A DNA stretch of 64,000 bases from Agapetus fuscipes (GCA_951799405.1 OX637339.1:13764001-13828000), one strand, 5' to 3'. Numbered from the stretch's first letter, positions 41,387 to 52,618 are shown. Numbers and translations: made by a program. Notes: generated by a model not told the origin, from the letters alone.

Positions 41387-43184
41387 TCTATTATATAAAA
41401 ATCTAGGGGGTATTTGCGTCTGTTTTTTTCGAATTTGCAAAAATGTTTTTCTAAAAAGTGTTTCTCTTGACAAACTGAACTAACGCTATGTTCCAGAATT
41501 TTTGGTGTTTGTTTGTTTGTTTGTCCGTTTGTTTGTCCGTTTGTTTGTATATTTGTACCATTATAGGCGCCCAGACCGTTCGCAGCACGATGCTGAAATT
41601 TTGCACACCCCCATAAAGTGTTAGTGGCTAAACAACTGTCAGGGTCCGGATGACGTCACGTGCATATTTCGCATACCTGCCATACAGACTGAAAATTGAA
41701 ATCTTGCCGCTGGCGGCCATTTTAAATTTACAGGCTTGATATTCGAAACAGTTTTGTCTCTTAGTAATTTTAACAACTTTTGGAAGAAACTTTTTCGCAA
41801 AAAGTAAATTCTTCAAACAAAATTTGTAAATACCTACATAGAAAAAAATAAACAACAATAACTTTCAGGTGGCACAACGGGCGCATGCATAAAGTTGGAA
41901 CATTAAAATTAAGCATGTCACCTATCCATAAACAGACTTACATATTTTAAAAAATACAACAAAATACATGAAGGATTAAGAGTAGCTGCCATACATTTTT
42001 TTTTGTTTCTTCAATATTTAACACTCTTCTGACATTCATTTTAAAATTCTGGAAGTTCATTCTCAATGATTGAGTTTGTTTGGCTAATGCTAACACTTTT
42101 TGAAAGAAAACTTTTTTCAATGACAAATTTTTTCAAACAAAAATTTGAAAAACCTGATTTTCACCAAAAAGTCAAATTTATAAGTAAAAAAATCAACTAT
42201 TTTGATGATACATTTACAATTCTAATTTTTTAAAATGTAAAGATATGTAATCAGACAATCACACCAAGTGTATATTTTGCATACCCGTCATACAAACTAA
42301 AAAAATATATTGCTCTGCAGGCGGCCATTTTGAATGTCTAGGCCTCATACTCGAATATAAAATGCATTTTAGTAAACCCCATAAATGTTGGAAAAAACTT
42401 TTTTTCTACGGCAAATTTCTTTGAACAAATATTTAAAAAGTAAAATTTCATACAAAGTGTCTTATATATAAAAATGAAAAAAGTTAAAAAGTTTTTTTTT
42501 TTTTAATTTTCAAAAGTCATTTTTTTCTTAGAGTTCTGTCGATGGGTCGAACGTTTTCCCATACTTAGATTTTTTGTAGATTGTGAGTTTAGGCATTTTA
42601 AGGTATCTTCAGGTACCAAGCAGTATCAGACACTAAAATATCGTGAAAAGTATCACAAGCAGTTTAAAGATCTCAAAAGATAATTCAGAGCAGGACGAGC
42701 AGTTTGAAGGCATTTCATGACAATAAGAGCAGCTGGAACAATCTAAAAACAAAAGCACCAGTACCAACAAAACAATGCCGTATGGCAAACGCAGTCATGT
42801 TTCATGCCACTATAAGACAATTGCAAGCAACACAGGTACGCTTAAGATACTATTACCAGCAAAACGAAAAAGAGCAGAAAAGACAAATTATACACTTAAT
42901 TGATAATGATCGTGTCGAGCATCATTATAAACCATCACCAGAAAAATAAAGAGCAGAAATAAAAAGCAGGATAAAGATTTCAGCACCTGCACAACAATAG
43001 AAAATAGCACGATCAGGCCTGGGATTCTACCGTAAAACTGTCCACTTTTTGTTGTTGTTGTTGGTCAGTTCTCATGGATCTTTTAAAAATCAGAGCAGGG
43101 GTAAAGTGTGCTGGCGAAGCCGGACTTCAAACTGCCCGTAGGGCCTAGCAGCCAACCGTGCGAGAGCGCGGTTTGGTCTGCTAG
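41387..43184 (+). mobile_element. Non-autonomous Helitron, copy 2
   Basis: 1798 bp, starting directly after the CTAG of copy 1. The hairpin AACCGTGC-GAGA-GCGCGGTT and the CTAG end are intact. Confidence 0.9.
42704..42949 (+). CDS. 81-codon ORF in Helitron copy 2, unknown
   Basis: A frame of 81 codons rich in Q, K, N and R (for example FHATIRQLQATQVRLRYYYQ). The same frame is open in copy 3 (44502-44747) with apparently two substitutions, N to Y and I to V. In copy 1 it is disrupted. It may be a captured gene fragment or chance. I recognise no domain. Confidence 0.3.
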   Translation: MKAFHDNKSSWNNLKTKAPVPTKQCRMANAVMFHATIRQLQATQVRLRYYYQQNEKEQKRQIIHLIDNDRVEHHYKPSPEK

Positions 43185-44982
43185 TCTATTATATAAAAAT
43201 CTAGGGGGTATTTGCGTCTGTTTTTTTCGAATTTGCAAAAATGTTTTTCTAAAAAGTGTTTCTCTTGATAAACTGAACTAACGCTCGATTCCAGAATTTT
43301 TGGTGTTTGTTTGTTTGTCCGTTTGTTTGTTTGTCCGTTTGTTTGTATATTTGTACCATTATAGGCGCCCAGACCGTTCGCAGCACGATGCTGAAATTTT
43401 GCACACCCCCATAAAGTGTTAGTGGCTAAACAACTGTCAGGGTCCGGATGACGTCACGTGCATATTTCGCATACCTGCCATACAGACTGAAAGTTGAAAT
43501 CTTGCCGCTGGCGGCCATTTTAAATTTACAGGCTTGATATTCGAAACAGTCATGTCTCTTAGTAATTTTAACAACTTTTGGAAGAAACTTTTTCGCAAAA
43601 AGTAAATTCTTCAAACAACATTTGTAAATACCTACATAGAAAAAAATAAAAAATAATAACTTTCAGGTAGCACAACGGGCGCATGCATAATGTTGGAACA
43701 TTGAAATTAAGCATGCCACCTGAACATAAACAGACTTACATATTTTCAAAAATACAACAAAATACATGAAGGATTAAGAGTAGCTGCCCTACATTTTTTA
43801 TGGTTTCTTAAATATTTAACATTCAACTGGCGTTCATTTTAAAAGTCTGAAGGTTTTTCCTCAATGATCAATTTGTTTTTGCTTATGTCAACATTTTTTG
43901 AAAGAAAACTTTTTTCAATGACAACTTTTTTCCAACAAAATTTTGAAAAACCTGATTTTCACAAAAAAGTCAAATTTATAAGTAAAAAAATCAATTGTTT
44001 TGATGCTACACAAACAATTATAATTTAGCGAAATGTAATGATATGTAATAGGACAATCACGCCGAGTATATATTTTGAATACCCGCCATACCAACTAAAA
44101 AAATACATTGCTCTGCAGGCGGCCATTTTGAATGTCTAGGCCTCATACTCGAACATAAAATGCATTTTAGTAAACCCCATAAATGTTGGAAGAAACTTTT
44201 TTTCTACGGCAAATTCCTTTGAACAAATATTTAAAAAGTAAAATTTCATACAAAGTGTCTTATATATAAAAATAAAAAAAGTTAAAAAGTTTTTTTTTTT
44301 TTTATTTTCAAAAGTCATTTTTTTCTTAGAGTTCTGTCGATGGGTCGAACGTTTTCCCATACTTAGATTTTTTGTAGATTGTGAGTTTAGGCATTTTAAG
44401 GTATCTTCAGGTACCAAGCAGTATCAGACACTAAAATATCGTGAAAAGTATCACAAGCAGTTTAAAGATGTCAAAAGATAATTCAGAGCAGGACGAGCAG
44501 TTTGAAGGCATTTCATGACAATAAGAGCAGCTGGAACTATCTAAAAACAAAAGCACCAGTACCAACAAAACAATGCCGTATGGCAAACGCAGTCATGTTT
44601 CATGCCACTATAAGACAATTGCAAGCAACACAGGTACGCTTAAGATACTATTACCAGCAAAACGAAAAAGAGCAGAAAAGACAAGTTATACACTTAATTG
44701 ATAATGATCGTGTCGAGCATCATTATAAACCATCACCAGAAAAATAAAGAGCAGAAATAAAAAGCAGGATAAAGACTTCAGCACCTGCACAACAATAGAA
44801 AATAGCACGATCAGGCCTGGGATTCTACCGTAAAACTGTCCACTTTTTGTTGTTGTTGTTGGTCAGTTCTCATGGATCTTTTAAAAATCAGAGCAGGGGT
44901 AAAGTGTGCTGGCGAAGCCGGACTTCAAACTGCCCGTAGGGCCTAGCAGCCAACCGTGCGAGAGCGCGGTTTGGTCTGCTAG
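43185..44982 (+). mobile_element. Non-autonomous Helitron, copy 3
   Basis: Also 1798 bp, joined to copy 2 without any spacer. The last 700 bp are almost identical to copy 2 by eye, the first half less so. Confidence 0.9.
44502..44747 (+). CDS. 81-codon ORF in Helitron copy 3, unknown
   Basis: Counterpart of the frame at 42704-42949. Retained open in both tandem copies. Confidence 0.3.
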   Translation: MKAFHDNKSSWNYLKTKAPVPTKQCRMANAVMFHATIRQLQATQVRLRYYYQQNEKEQKRQVIHLIDNDRVEHHYKPSPEK

Positions 44983-46400
44983 TCTTATATATAAAAAAGG
45001 AGAGGGTATTTGCGTCTGTTTTTTTCGAATTTGCAAAAATGTTTTTCCAACAAGTGTTTCTATTGACGGACTGGACTAAACCTCATATCCAGAATTTTTG
45101 GTGTTTGTTTGTTTGTCCGTTTGTCCGTTTGTTTGTTTGTATATTTGTACCATTATAGGCGCCCAGACCGTTTGCAGCACGATGCTGAAATTTTGCACAC
45201 CCCCATAAAATGTTAGTGGCTAAACAACTGTCAGAGTCCGGATGACGTCACGTGCATATTTCGCATACCTGCCATACAGACTGAAAATTGAAATCTTGCC
45301 GCTGGCGGCCATTTTGAATTTACAGACTTGATATTCGAAATTGGCATGCCTCTTAGTAATTTTAACAACTTTTGGAAGAAACTTTTTCGCAAAAAGTAAA
45401 TTCTTCAAACTAAATTTGTAAATACCTACATAGAAAAAAATAAAAAATAATAACTTTCAGGTGGCACAACGGGCGCATGCATAAAGTTGGAACATTGAAA
45501 TTAGGCATGCTATCTAAACATAAACAGACTTAAATATTTTTAAAAGAACAACGAAATACATGAAGGATTAAGAGTAGCTGCGATACATTTTTTTTTGGTT
45601 TCTTCAATATTTAACATTCTCCTGGCGTTTCTTTTAAAATTCTGAAGATTTTTTCTCAATGATTGGGTTTGTCTTGCTAAAACCAACATTTTTCAATGAC
45701 AATTTTTTTCAAACAAAATTTTGAAAAACCTGATTTTCACAAAAAAGTCAAATTTATAAGTAAAAAAATCAACTATTTTGACGATACATTTACAATTATA
45801 ATTTAGCAAAATGTAATGATATGTAATAGGGCAATCACGCCAAGTATATTTTTTGCATACTCGCCATACAAACTAAAAAAATATATTGCTCTGCAGGCGG
45901 CCATTTTGAATTTATAGGCTTCATACTCGAATTTTGAATGCATTTTAGTAAATTCCATAAATGTTGGAAGAATTTTTTTTTCTACGGCAAACTTCTTTGA
46001 ACAAATATTTAAAAAGTAAAATTTCATATAAAGTGCAAATAATACGCAAAAAATAGGGGGAATCTGATACACTCATATAAAAATCAGATAAAAATCATCC
46101 CGCTGGTGGCCAATTTTAGTTAAAAGACCCCATACTTGAAATTATCGTGTCTTTTCATAATCCAAACAAATGTTGGAAGAAACTTTCTCTCAATAAATAA
46201 GTCTTTCTAACAAAAGTTGTAAATACCTACATACGCAAAATTCCGAAATCATAACTTGCAAGTAGCGCAGCGATCGCATTTACAAACATGTAGAATTGAA
46301 TTTTGGCATATGACCTAATAATAAAAATATTTAATAACCCCCAAAATTAAATTAAAAATTAAACAGTTTTTCAAGTAGCCACCATACATCTTTTTTATGA
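44983..46400 (+). mobile_element. Helitron copy 4, 3' end missing
   Basis: Begins TCTTATATATAAAAAAGG, a different start subtype, directly after copy 3. The body carries at least one more internal GGTGGCCAATTTTAG-type unit than copies 1-3. No hairpin plus CTAG end is found before family A at 46668, so the right boundary is approximate. Confidence 0.75.
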
Positions 46401-46667
46401 CGAATTTCTTAGAACAACACTATCAAAAGTTCATTTTTCCATTTAAAACATAATTCTTTGTTCATATGTATGGTTGATTAGTGAATATTTATTAGCCAAC
46501 TGATACAATTTAAAATATTTATTTTTTCCGTATTTTTCCCCTGGCAATATTAGACAAACTTGCAACACTCAAAGAATTTTAGGGTATCCATGATTTGAAA
46601 ATATCATGGCGACCAAAAAAACCTTTGTTTCTAAAAAATTGTAGCATTAAAAAATTGTGCTTTTGAG
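46401..46667. other. Unclassified, possibly Helitron remnant
   Basis: AT-rich with no terminal signal. Confidence 0.3.
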
Positions 46668-46985
46668 GTTGGTTTAAGATTGACCACGCGTGATGTAAAA
46701 AGTAAATTCGCTTTACCAATGTCACCCCTGTTTCAAGAAAAGGCGGCAAAAGTTGCAGTCACGTGTATACTCAACAAAAAAATTGTGCTTTTGAGGTTGC
46801 TTGGTTGGTTAAGACTGACTACCCGTGATGTTAAAAGTAAATTCGCTTTACCAATGTCACCCCTGTTTCAAGAAAATACGGCAAAAGTTGCAAAGTCACG
46901 TGTATATGTACTTGTGGGCACGCATTAATTATAAATCTTAAACGGAATTTCATCCATGCAACTCAGATTAAGATTATAAACTGAT
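46668..46985 (+). repeat. Family A, partly duplicated in tandem
   Basis: TTGTGCTTTTGAGGTTGG starts both 46655- and 46784-type units. The GTAAATTCGCTTTACCAATG block appears twice about 130 bp apart, and the 3' end is present once. Confidence 0.7.
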
Positions 46986-47344
46986 AAGTGTATGTGAAAT
47001 GTGAAAACTGCTTTCCGAATATCGACAAAGTATTTTAGTCCCGAAAAAATATGCCTGGCATATGGACACCCTACTAATAAATTTAAAAAAAGAACGCGGG
47101 AAGGTGGACATTTTGATTTAATGACAGCTCGGTTTTGATATGTTTTGTTGTTACGTTTTGGAAAAATGAATGTTATAATAATTCAAATAATAAGAAGTTT
47201 TGGAGTATTAACTGGCTTAAAATGAAGAGATATTTTATCGTTTAGTGGATTTAAAGAAGTGGAATATCTCAAGCATCTCCTAAACAGACAAAGATATGTT
47301 TCTTTCTCGGCTACGGGTTAGAATCCTTTTCTTTTGAAATATGC
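46986..47344. other. No recognisable feature
   Basis: No gene or repeat assigned. Confidence 0.3.
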
Positions 47345-47418
47345 CCCAAGAAGTCGCATGTGGCATGTGGAACCTATTTATTTTTGCAGGTAAGGGATTT
47401 GGCTTTATGCCAACCACA
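47345..47418 (-). repeat. SINE D2 fragment
   Basis: GTCGCATGTGGCATGTGG and TATTTATTTTTGCAGGTAAG. Confidence 0.65.
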
Positions 47419-47740
47419 GTGATGAAAGACTGACGAAGAAAGCATATGTTGCAAGAATAGATGGATGTCGTGGTAGAGGAAGACCGAGAAAGGTATGGAT
47501 GGACCAATTTTCCAAAATTGTAAATGAATGGAATATCCAGAGTCACAATAAAAGGAGAGCCTGTATGAAAAAGGTTATGACTCTGGAGGAAATGAAAGAA
47601 GTATGTAAGGGCAGAAAGAAATGACAGTTGATCTGTAATAGGCTAGGATTTTTAATATTAGAATTTCTTTTGTGTTTAGTTTTTGATGTCTATACATATT
47701 ATTATTTGTTGATTTTAAAAAGTTATTTGTTGTGTATGTT
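47419..47740 (+). pseudogene. RTE-like LINE C-terminus plus 3' UTR
   Basis: DERLTKKAYVARIDGCRGR, then GRPRKVWMDQFSKIVNEW and CMKKVMTLEEMKEVCKGRKK before stops. The 3' UTR ends TTGTTGTGTATGTT and enters family A at 47741, as at 5329 and 12478. Confidence 0.75.
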
Positions 47741-47929
47741 CCTTGACTTATAAGTTGGTATGCGGCTGACCATCCATGCTATAGAAAATGGTTCACTTTG
47801 CCAATGTCACCCCTGTTAAAGGGAAGGTTGGCAGGAGTTGCAGGGTGTATGTTCATTTGAGATTCGAGTTTTTATATTGTATGTCCACATGCGGCATGTT
47901 CAAGGGCGAACTTATACGTGTCTTCTTTG
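47741..47929 (+). mobile_element. Family A element, LINE-linked
   Basis: 5' three-quarters, ending at TATACGTGTCTTC. Confidence 0.85.
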
Positions 47930-47989
47930 ATCACTGTTACCAAACTTTTAAAAAACGCTGCTAAACTGCACATATAATGCAACATCCTA

Positions 47990-48066
47990 CCGCGTGGTTG
48001 CGAAGGGATTGCGCATGTGCCGTATGGAACATATTTATTTTAACAGGTAAGGGGAACTTACGCCTA
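47990..48066 (-). repeat. SINE D2 fragment
   Basis: ACCGCGTGGTTGCGAAGGG to TTTAACAGGTAAGGGG. Confidence 0.6.
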
Positions 48067-48189
48067 CTTGAGTTTAAAAATATATATAAATCGCCTCACT
48101 GGCGCTGGCAGCCATTTAGGATGTACACTGTACAGGCCACATACTAGAAACATGTCTTTTCATTAAAAAAACCGCAACAGAGCTGCAAA
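48067..48189. repeat. Helitron-body-like fragment
   Basis: CTGGCAGCCATTTAGGATG and a CATACTAGAAACATGTC segment resemble the internal units of the Helitrons at 40-46 kb. Confidence 0.5.
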
Positions 48190-48256
48190 TATAATGCAAA
48201 TTCTTACCGCGTTGTCTCCGCAGAAGCTGGAATATATTTATTTTTACAGGCAAGGC
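48190..48256 (-). repeat. SINE D2 fragment
   Basis: CTTACCGCGTTGTCTCC to TATTTTTACAGGCAAGG. Confidence 0.6.
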
Positions 48257-48258
48257 AT

Positions 48259-48489
48259 TTCTTGACTTATAGGTTGATATGAGGCTGACCACCCATACTG
48301 TTAAAAATGGTTCACTTTGCCAATGTCACCCCTGTGTCAGGGAAGGTCGGCAAAAGTTTATGGTTTATTTATGTTCATTTGATGGTTGGATTTTATTTGT
48401 AAGTATACATTCAGCATTTGTAAACGCGATGTACACGTGTTTGTTTGTGGGCATGCATGTGATATGAGCTTTAAATCTTAATATATCTT
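48259..48489 (+). mobile_element. Family A element
   Basis: Full-length except for the tail, which is replaced by SINE T3 at the ATCTTTGCTCAGTC junction. Confidence 0.85.
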
Positions 48490-48735
48490 TGCTCAGTCGG
48501 TGTTATGGCCAAGGGGGCCAAGTGGGCTGATCTTTCTAGCTTGTTTGGAATAGAACAACATTGGTTCGATCCCCGCTTGGGTCATTTGACCATAACTTTG
48601 ACCCTGGTTCAACAGATGTTATAGGGTTATTACAATAACAACAATGAATTACTAATTGATGATATAAATACCCGTTTCTGATCAGAATGCAGAGGCAGAA
48701 TAGGTTGGTGAATTGCATTCCTCTTCACAATTTTT
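48490..48735 (+). mobile_element. SINE T3, plus orientation
   Basis: Head CGGTGTTATGGCCAAG with B box TGGTTCGATCCCC, separated by about 55 bases, more than in D1 or D2. This fits an ancestor with a long variable arm (tRNA-Ser or Leu type), tentatively. A body with CCTGGTTCAACAGATGTTA follows, then a tail segment TGAATTGCATTCC. Confidence 0.75.
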
Positions 48736-48737
48736 TT

Positions 48738-49493
48738 TTTTTTTTTTTAATATATTTGTGAAGAGGAATGCAATTCACTAACCTATTCTATCTGGCCAGA
48801 AACAGGTATTAATATCATTAATTAATAATTCATTATTGTTTCTATTAATAAATTATTAATTATTAATTACCCAATAACATCTGTTGAACCAAGGTCAAAG
48901 TTAAAGTCAAGTGACCCAAGCGGGGATCGAAACAAACGCAACTAAGCTACACATATAGTGTAACTTCTTGCCTGCGTTATCCCCAAAGGGGTCGCATGTG
49001 GCGCTTCGGGACCTATTTATTTTTACTGGTAAGGGGGGCGGCCTCGCACCAACCACTTTAAGTTGAAGTGGGGGTTTCCCAGCTCCCGGGGGGGCTGGTT
49101 CTCATTTCTTTGTGAAGACTGAGTAAACCTTTGAGATCGAACCCATGCTCTCGGCATGGAATGCAAGCATTCTACCAATTAAGCTATCGACCTTTTTACG
49201 AGCTTGATCGTCGTCGCTACAAAGCGCCAATTCTCAAGCAAGACCCAGTTGCTGTAAGGCTGGATGGACCTTTGGTGACCGGTCATTGGTAAAGGTTTTA
49301 TGAATTTTTCAACCCGGCGAAGAGCAAATTTGAAAATATAAATGGTATATTTTTTGTGCTCCGCTGGGAATCGAACCCACAACCTTCCCATTCAGAGTCC
49401 GCAGTGTTACCACTGAGCCACGGACTGGTCAACGTTATTCTTTTTCAAATACGCTAGAAAGATCAGCCTCTTGCCCCCCTCGGCCATAACACT
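48738..49493 (-). mobile_element. SINE T3, minus orientation, split by a D1-D2 dimer
   Basis: The parts are 48738-48944 and 49434-49493. The second carries the head (CTCGGCCATAACAC on the plus strand). Together with the previous copy it forms a tail-to-tail inverted pair around a T run. Confidence 0.75.
48945..49433 (-). mobile_element. D1-D2 dimeric SINE, complete
   Basis: On the minus strand: D1 head and body, junction AAGCTCGTAAAAAGGTCG, D2 head TAGCTTAATTGGTAGAATGC, then the D2 body to GTAGCTTAGTTGC. CAACG at the right and CAAACG at the left may be its target duplication. Confidence 0.88.
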
Positions 49494-49651
49494 GATTGAT
49501 AGAAATGTAATAAAAATAAATCTTAATATTTTTTTCTTTGTAAGATTTTATTTAAATTACAAACTAAAAAAAAGGAGCTCCAAAGAATTAGGCTTAGCTA
49601 AGTAATAAACTACTTTTATTATAATGTTCTCTTATTCAGAATCTGACACTT

Positions 49652-49885
49652 CCTTGACTTATAGGTTGGTAGGAGGCTGACCACCAATATTGTAAAAAAA
49701 AACACTTTGCCAATGTCACCCCTGTTCCAGGGAAGATCAGCAAGAGTTTGCTTATGTCCATTTGACATTGGATTTTATGTTGCAAATCCACATGCGGTAT
49801 AAGTAAGCGTGAACTTATACGTGGCTGCTTATGGGAATGCATTTAATATGAATTTTAAATGTAATTTATCTATGCAACTTATAAA
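49652..49885 (+). mobile_element. Family A element
   Basis: Full-length except for a deletion at the GTTGCAGGG segment. Confidence 0.8.
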
Positions 49886-50202
49886 ATTATTATTTTTATT
49901 ATGCATTGTCAGATAATAGGTACCTACTTAATTGTTAACATCACAACGCGAAGCGACTTAATTACACATAAAGTGTAACTTCCAGAGGCGGCTCGTCATT
50001 AGAAATGTTGGCAGTTCATAATTTCTGCATTTACATTTTTTCTTTTATTTTCCATTTTGCTTGGAATGAAAGTTGCAAGAAATACATACATATTATAAAT
50101 ATTTTATTTAGGTATACACGAGAACGTACCTACACCCGTTTTGTTGCATATAACAAACAATTACAACAATTAAATGTATTTGAAGCAAGTTTTTTTTACT
50201 AA
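49886..50202. other. No gene; small D2 tail remnant
   Basis: TTACACATAAAGTGTAACTT at about 49966-49985 is a D2 end. Nothing else is assigned. Confidence 0.35.
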
Positions 50203-50340
50203 GCCACATATATAGTGTAACTTCTTGCCGCATTTTTCCCGTGACGAGTGTAACTTATTTATTTTTACAGGTAAGGGGGCAGTCCTTACGCCAACCACTT
50301 CGGTTGACGTGGAGGTTTCCCAGCTCCCGTGGGGGCTGAC
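50203..50340 (-). repeat. SINE D2 fragment
   Basis: 3' half from the ACACTATA tail to the AGCTCCCGTGGGGGCTG segment. It has no tRNA head. Confidence 0.75.
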
Positions 50341-50948
50341 AGTGACGGCCGATGGGTCAGAATATTGGGTGGCAGAAATTTTCAATATAATTATGGCCTA
50401 CACCTCTTCCCCCACTCCCCCCAATGTACCATACACTTCACGCTGACCGGCCTTGAAAATGTTCGCTGAAATGTTAGCACGAATATTATAATCGATGACT
50501 TACATTGTGTAAAAGAGCTTCCTTTAACGGGGATGATCGCCGTCGGTAAATCCAAATTAATTCACTTCATAACAACACAGCAAAACATAGCACTTAAAAA
50601 CACTTCACATAAAACCTTTTCCTTCACACCAACACCATTTAATAATTAATCTACCTCACAGCTTTTACATGAATATTTGTTTATTTTATCTACCTCACAA
50701 ATGAGTGTTAATTATAAATTTACATAAGAAATTCAATATCGTCACTTAAAATACGAACATATATTAAAGGGACTAAGGTCTGCCTCCGGAGAAAAATCCA
50801 ACTTAACTGAATTTAAATTAAATTAAGATTATGGAGCAGGAGGAGGAAAGATCTGTGACATCATCTTGTACTTACATTCTTAAAAATAACAAGAATGTAT
50901 TGTTCTGCAAGATTAGCAAGTTCAGAGATTTGCAACCTTTGACAAAAC
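50341..50948. other. No recognisable feature
   Basis: No gene or repeat assigned. Confidence 0.3.
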
Positions 50949-50980
50949 TAATCATCCATACTTTAAAGTATGGATGATTA
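50949..50980. repeat. Perfect 32-base palindrome
   Basis: TAATCATCCATAC, TTTAAA, then GTATGGATGATTA. The sequence equals its own reverse complement with no mismatch and no spacer. Confidence 0.9.
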
Positions 50981-51009
50981 CTTTAAAGAGATATTTTAAA
51001 GTACGTTAT

Positions 51010-51300
51010 AGTGGAGAATATGAGTGATGGTACAAAAGAGTACAATTGGGCGTATAGCTGGGCAAAGAGTTTAGTTGAGCATCTACAAATAATGGACGAT
51101 TCACGACTGATAAAAATAGTGCACAAAGATGATCCCCAAGGAAAGCGTGGAAGAGCAAGACTGACAAATTAATAAATTGATTAAATAAGCAACATTTCAA
51201 ATTATTGAAATCTGCAGACTGAAAAAAATAAGAGAACTCACGAAGAAAGTAGGGAATGCTGAGAATATAAAAATAAATATGCAATCACAGAACAGAGTAA
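51010..51300 (+). pseudogene. LINE C-terminal fragment
   Basis: KEYNWAYSWAKSLVEHLQ, MDDSRLIKIVHKDDPQGK, RGRARLTN and a stop. The H-MDD-RL-K followed by GKRGR-R layout is that of a LINE ORF2 tail, different from the RTE-like copies. Confidence 0.55.
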
Positions 51301-52186
51301 AGACGCTGACTGACGCTGACCGCCACTAGCGTAGAGATGGTTGGTTTCATATCAGTTAAAACACAGTTTATCCATTTGTATTATTTTGCTTAAAATGCTC
51401 GAAAAAACACTTGTTGACCACGACTGAATATTTTTCACTAGGAATGGAATCCTCAAGCAAATAATAAAAACGTCGATAAATTAAAAAGTAATGAGTTTTT
51501 GTCGGGCTTAACTTGATCTTAAAATAAACAATTTGTATCCTGGCTAACAATAAAGCATTGTATTTGAATTATATTTTAAGTATAGAGCTTTATGGTAAAA
51601 CACAAACATACTTTATGCGAAGATTTTTATTGATACTAAAGCAGCATCTGTTGTGAGCGTTTCAGTTTTCATTATTTTTTTTGTAAACGCAATAGTTAAG
51701 TGTCAGGAAATACTTTATAGTTTTGTTTTAAATGACGAATATTGAAGTCTTTTAAACAAAGAGTTGGATATGCTCTGAACATAAGAGTTCCTTTGGTAGA
51801 ATAAAAAAAAAAGTTTTGTCACAATTCTTCTCCGTTCATGTCATGTCACTTACCTAGGAAAAGCGTGCAGTGCCGGAGCTGCTATCTAAAAATGTACAGG
51901 CACCTCAGTATTCACCGTTTGAGCTGTTTTTTCAATAAATGTATGGACTTCATAGAAGGAAGTATGGGGCATTGCCACATATGCACGCGATAATATTATA
52001 CATTTAAATACCTAGCAACTCGTAGTCTTTACATGTTCGTAGAGCTGTATAATATGTAAAATAATGATAAATGTAAAATAGGACTTGACACAGAGGATAT
52101 TTTATGGGGAACAAAATTGTAAGTGATGGGTCGTGGCATTCTTACAGGAGGTGCAATGCACCGATGCACCTTAGCTGGAGCCGCCA
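51301..52186. other. No recognisable feature
   Basis: No gene or repeat assigned. Confidence 0.3.
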
Positions 52187-52618
52187 CTGGTAACTTCTTA
52201 CCTGTGTTTTCCTCGAAGGGGTCGCATGTGGCGATTTGGGACCTATTTATCGGGTCAGCCTCACGCCAATCACTTCGGTTGAAGATGTGGTTTCCCAGCT
52301 CCCACAGGGGGGCGGTTCATATTTATTGTGAAGGCTGAGTACTCCTTGCCGGTATTTATTTTGGGTTTTAAATAAACACCGAAACGGGAAATCCTTTCTG
52401 GCACCCACGGTGGAGATCAAACCCTTGCTGCAAAGCAAACCTTGAATGCATGCATTCTACTAACTGTGCCATAGACCGGACTTTTGCAAGCTTGGTCGTC
52501 GCTACAGAGTGCGAATTCTCATGCAAGACCCAATTGCTGTACGGCTGGATGGACCTTTTTGTGACCGGTCTTTGGTTAAGGCAATGAATTTTCAATCCAG
52601 CAAAGAGCATTTGTGAGT
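52187..52618 (-). mobile_element. D1-D2 dimeric SINE, D1 head missing
   Basis: D2 occupies 52187-52480 and D1 52481-52618. The D1 part stops at AAGAGCATTTGTGAG before its tRNA head. Confidence 0.8.

Noticed and set aside
39786..46400. Autonomous Helitron with Rep/helicase
   Set aside because: No long open frame or Rep HUH or helicase motifs are present. All copies are 1.6-1.8 kb.
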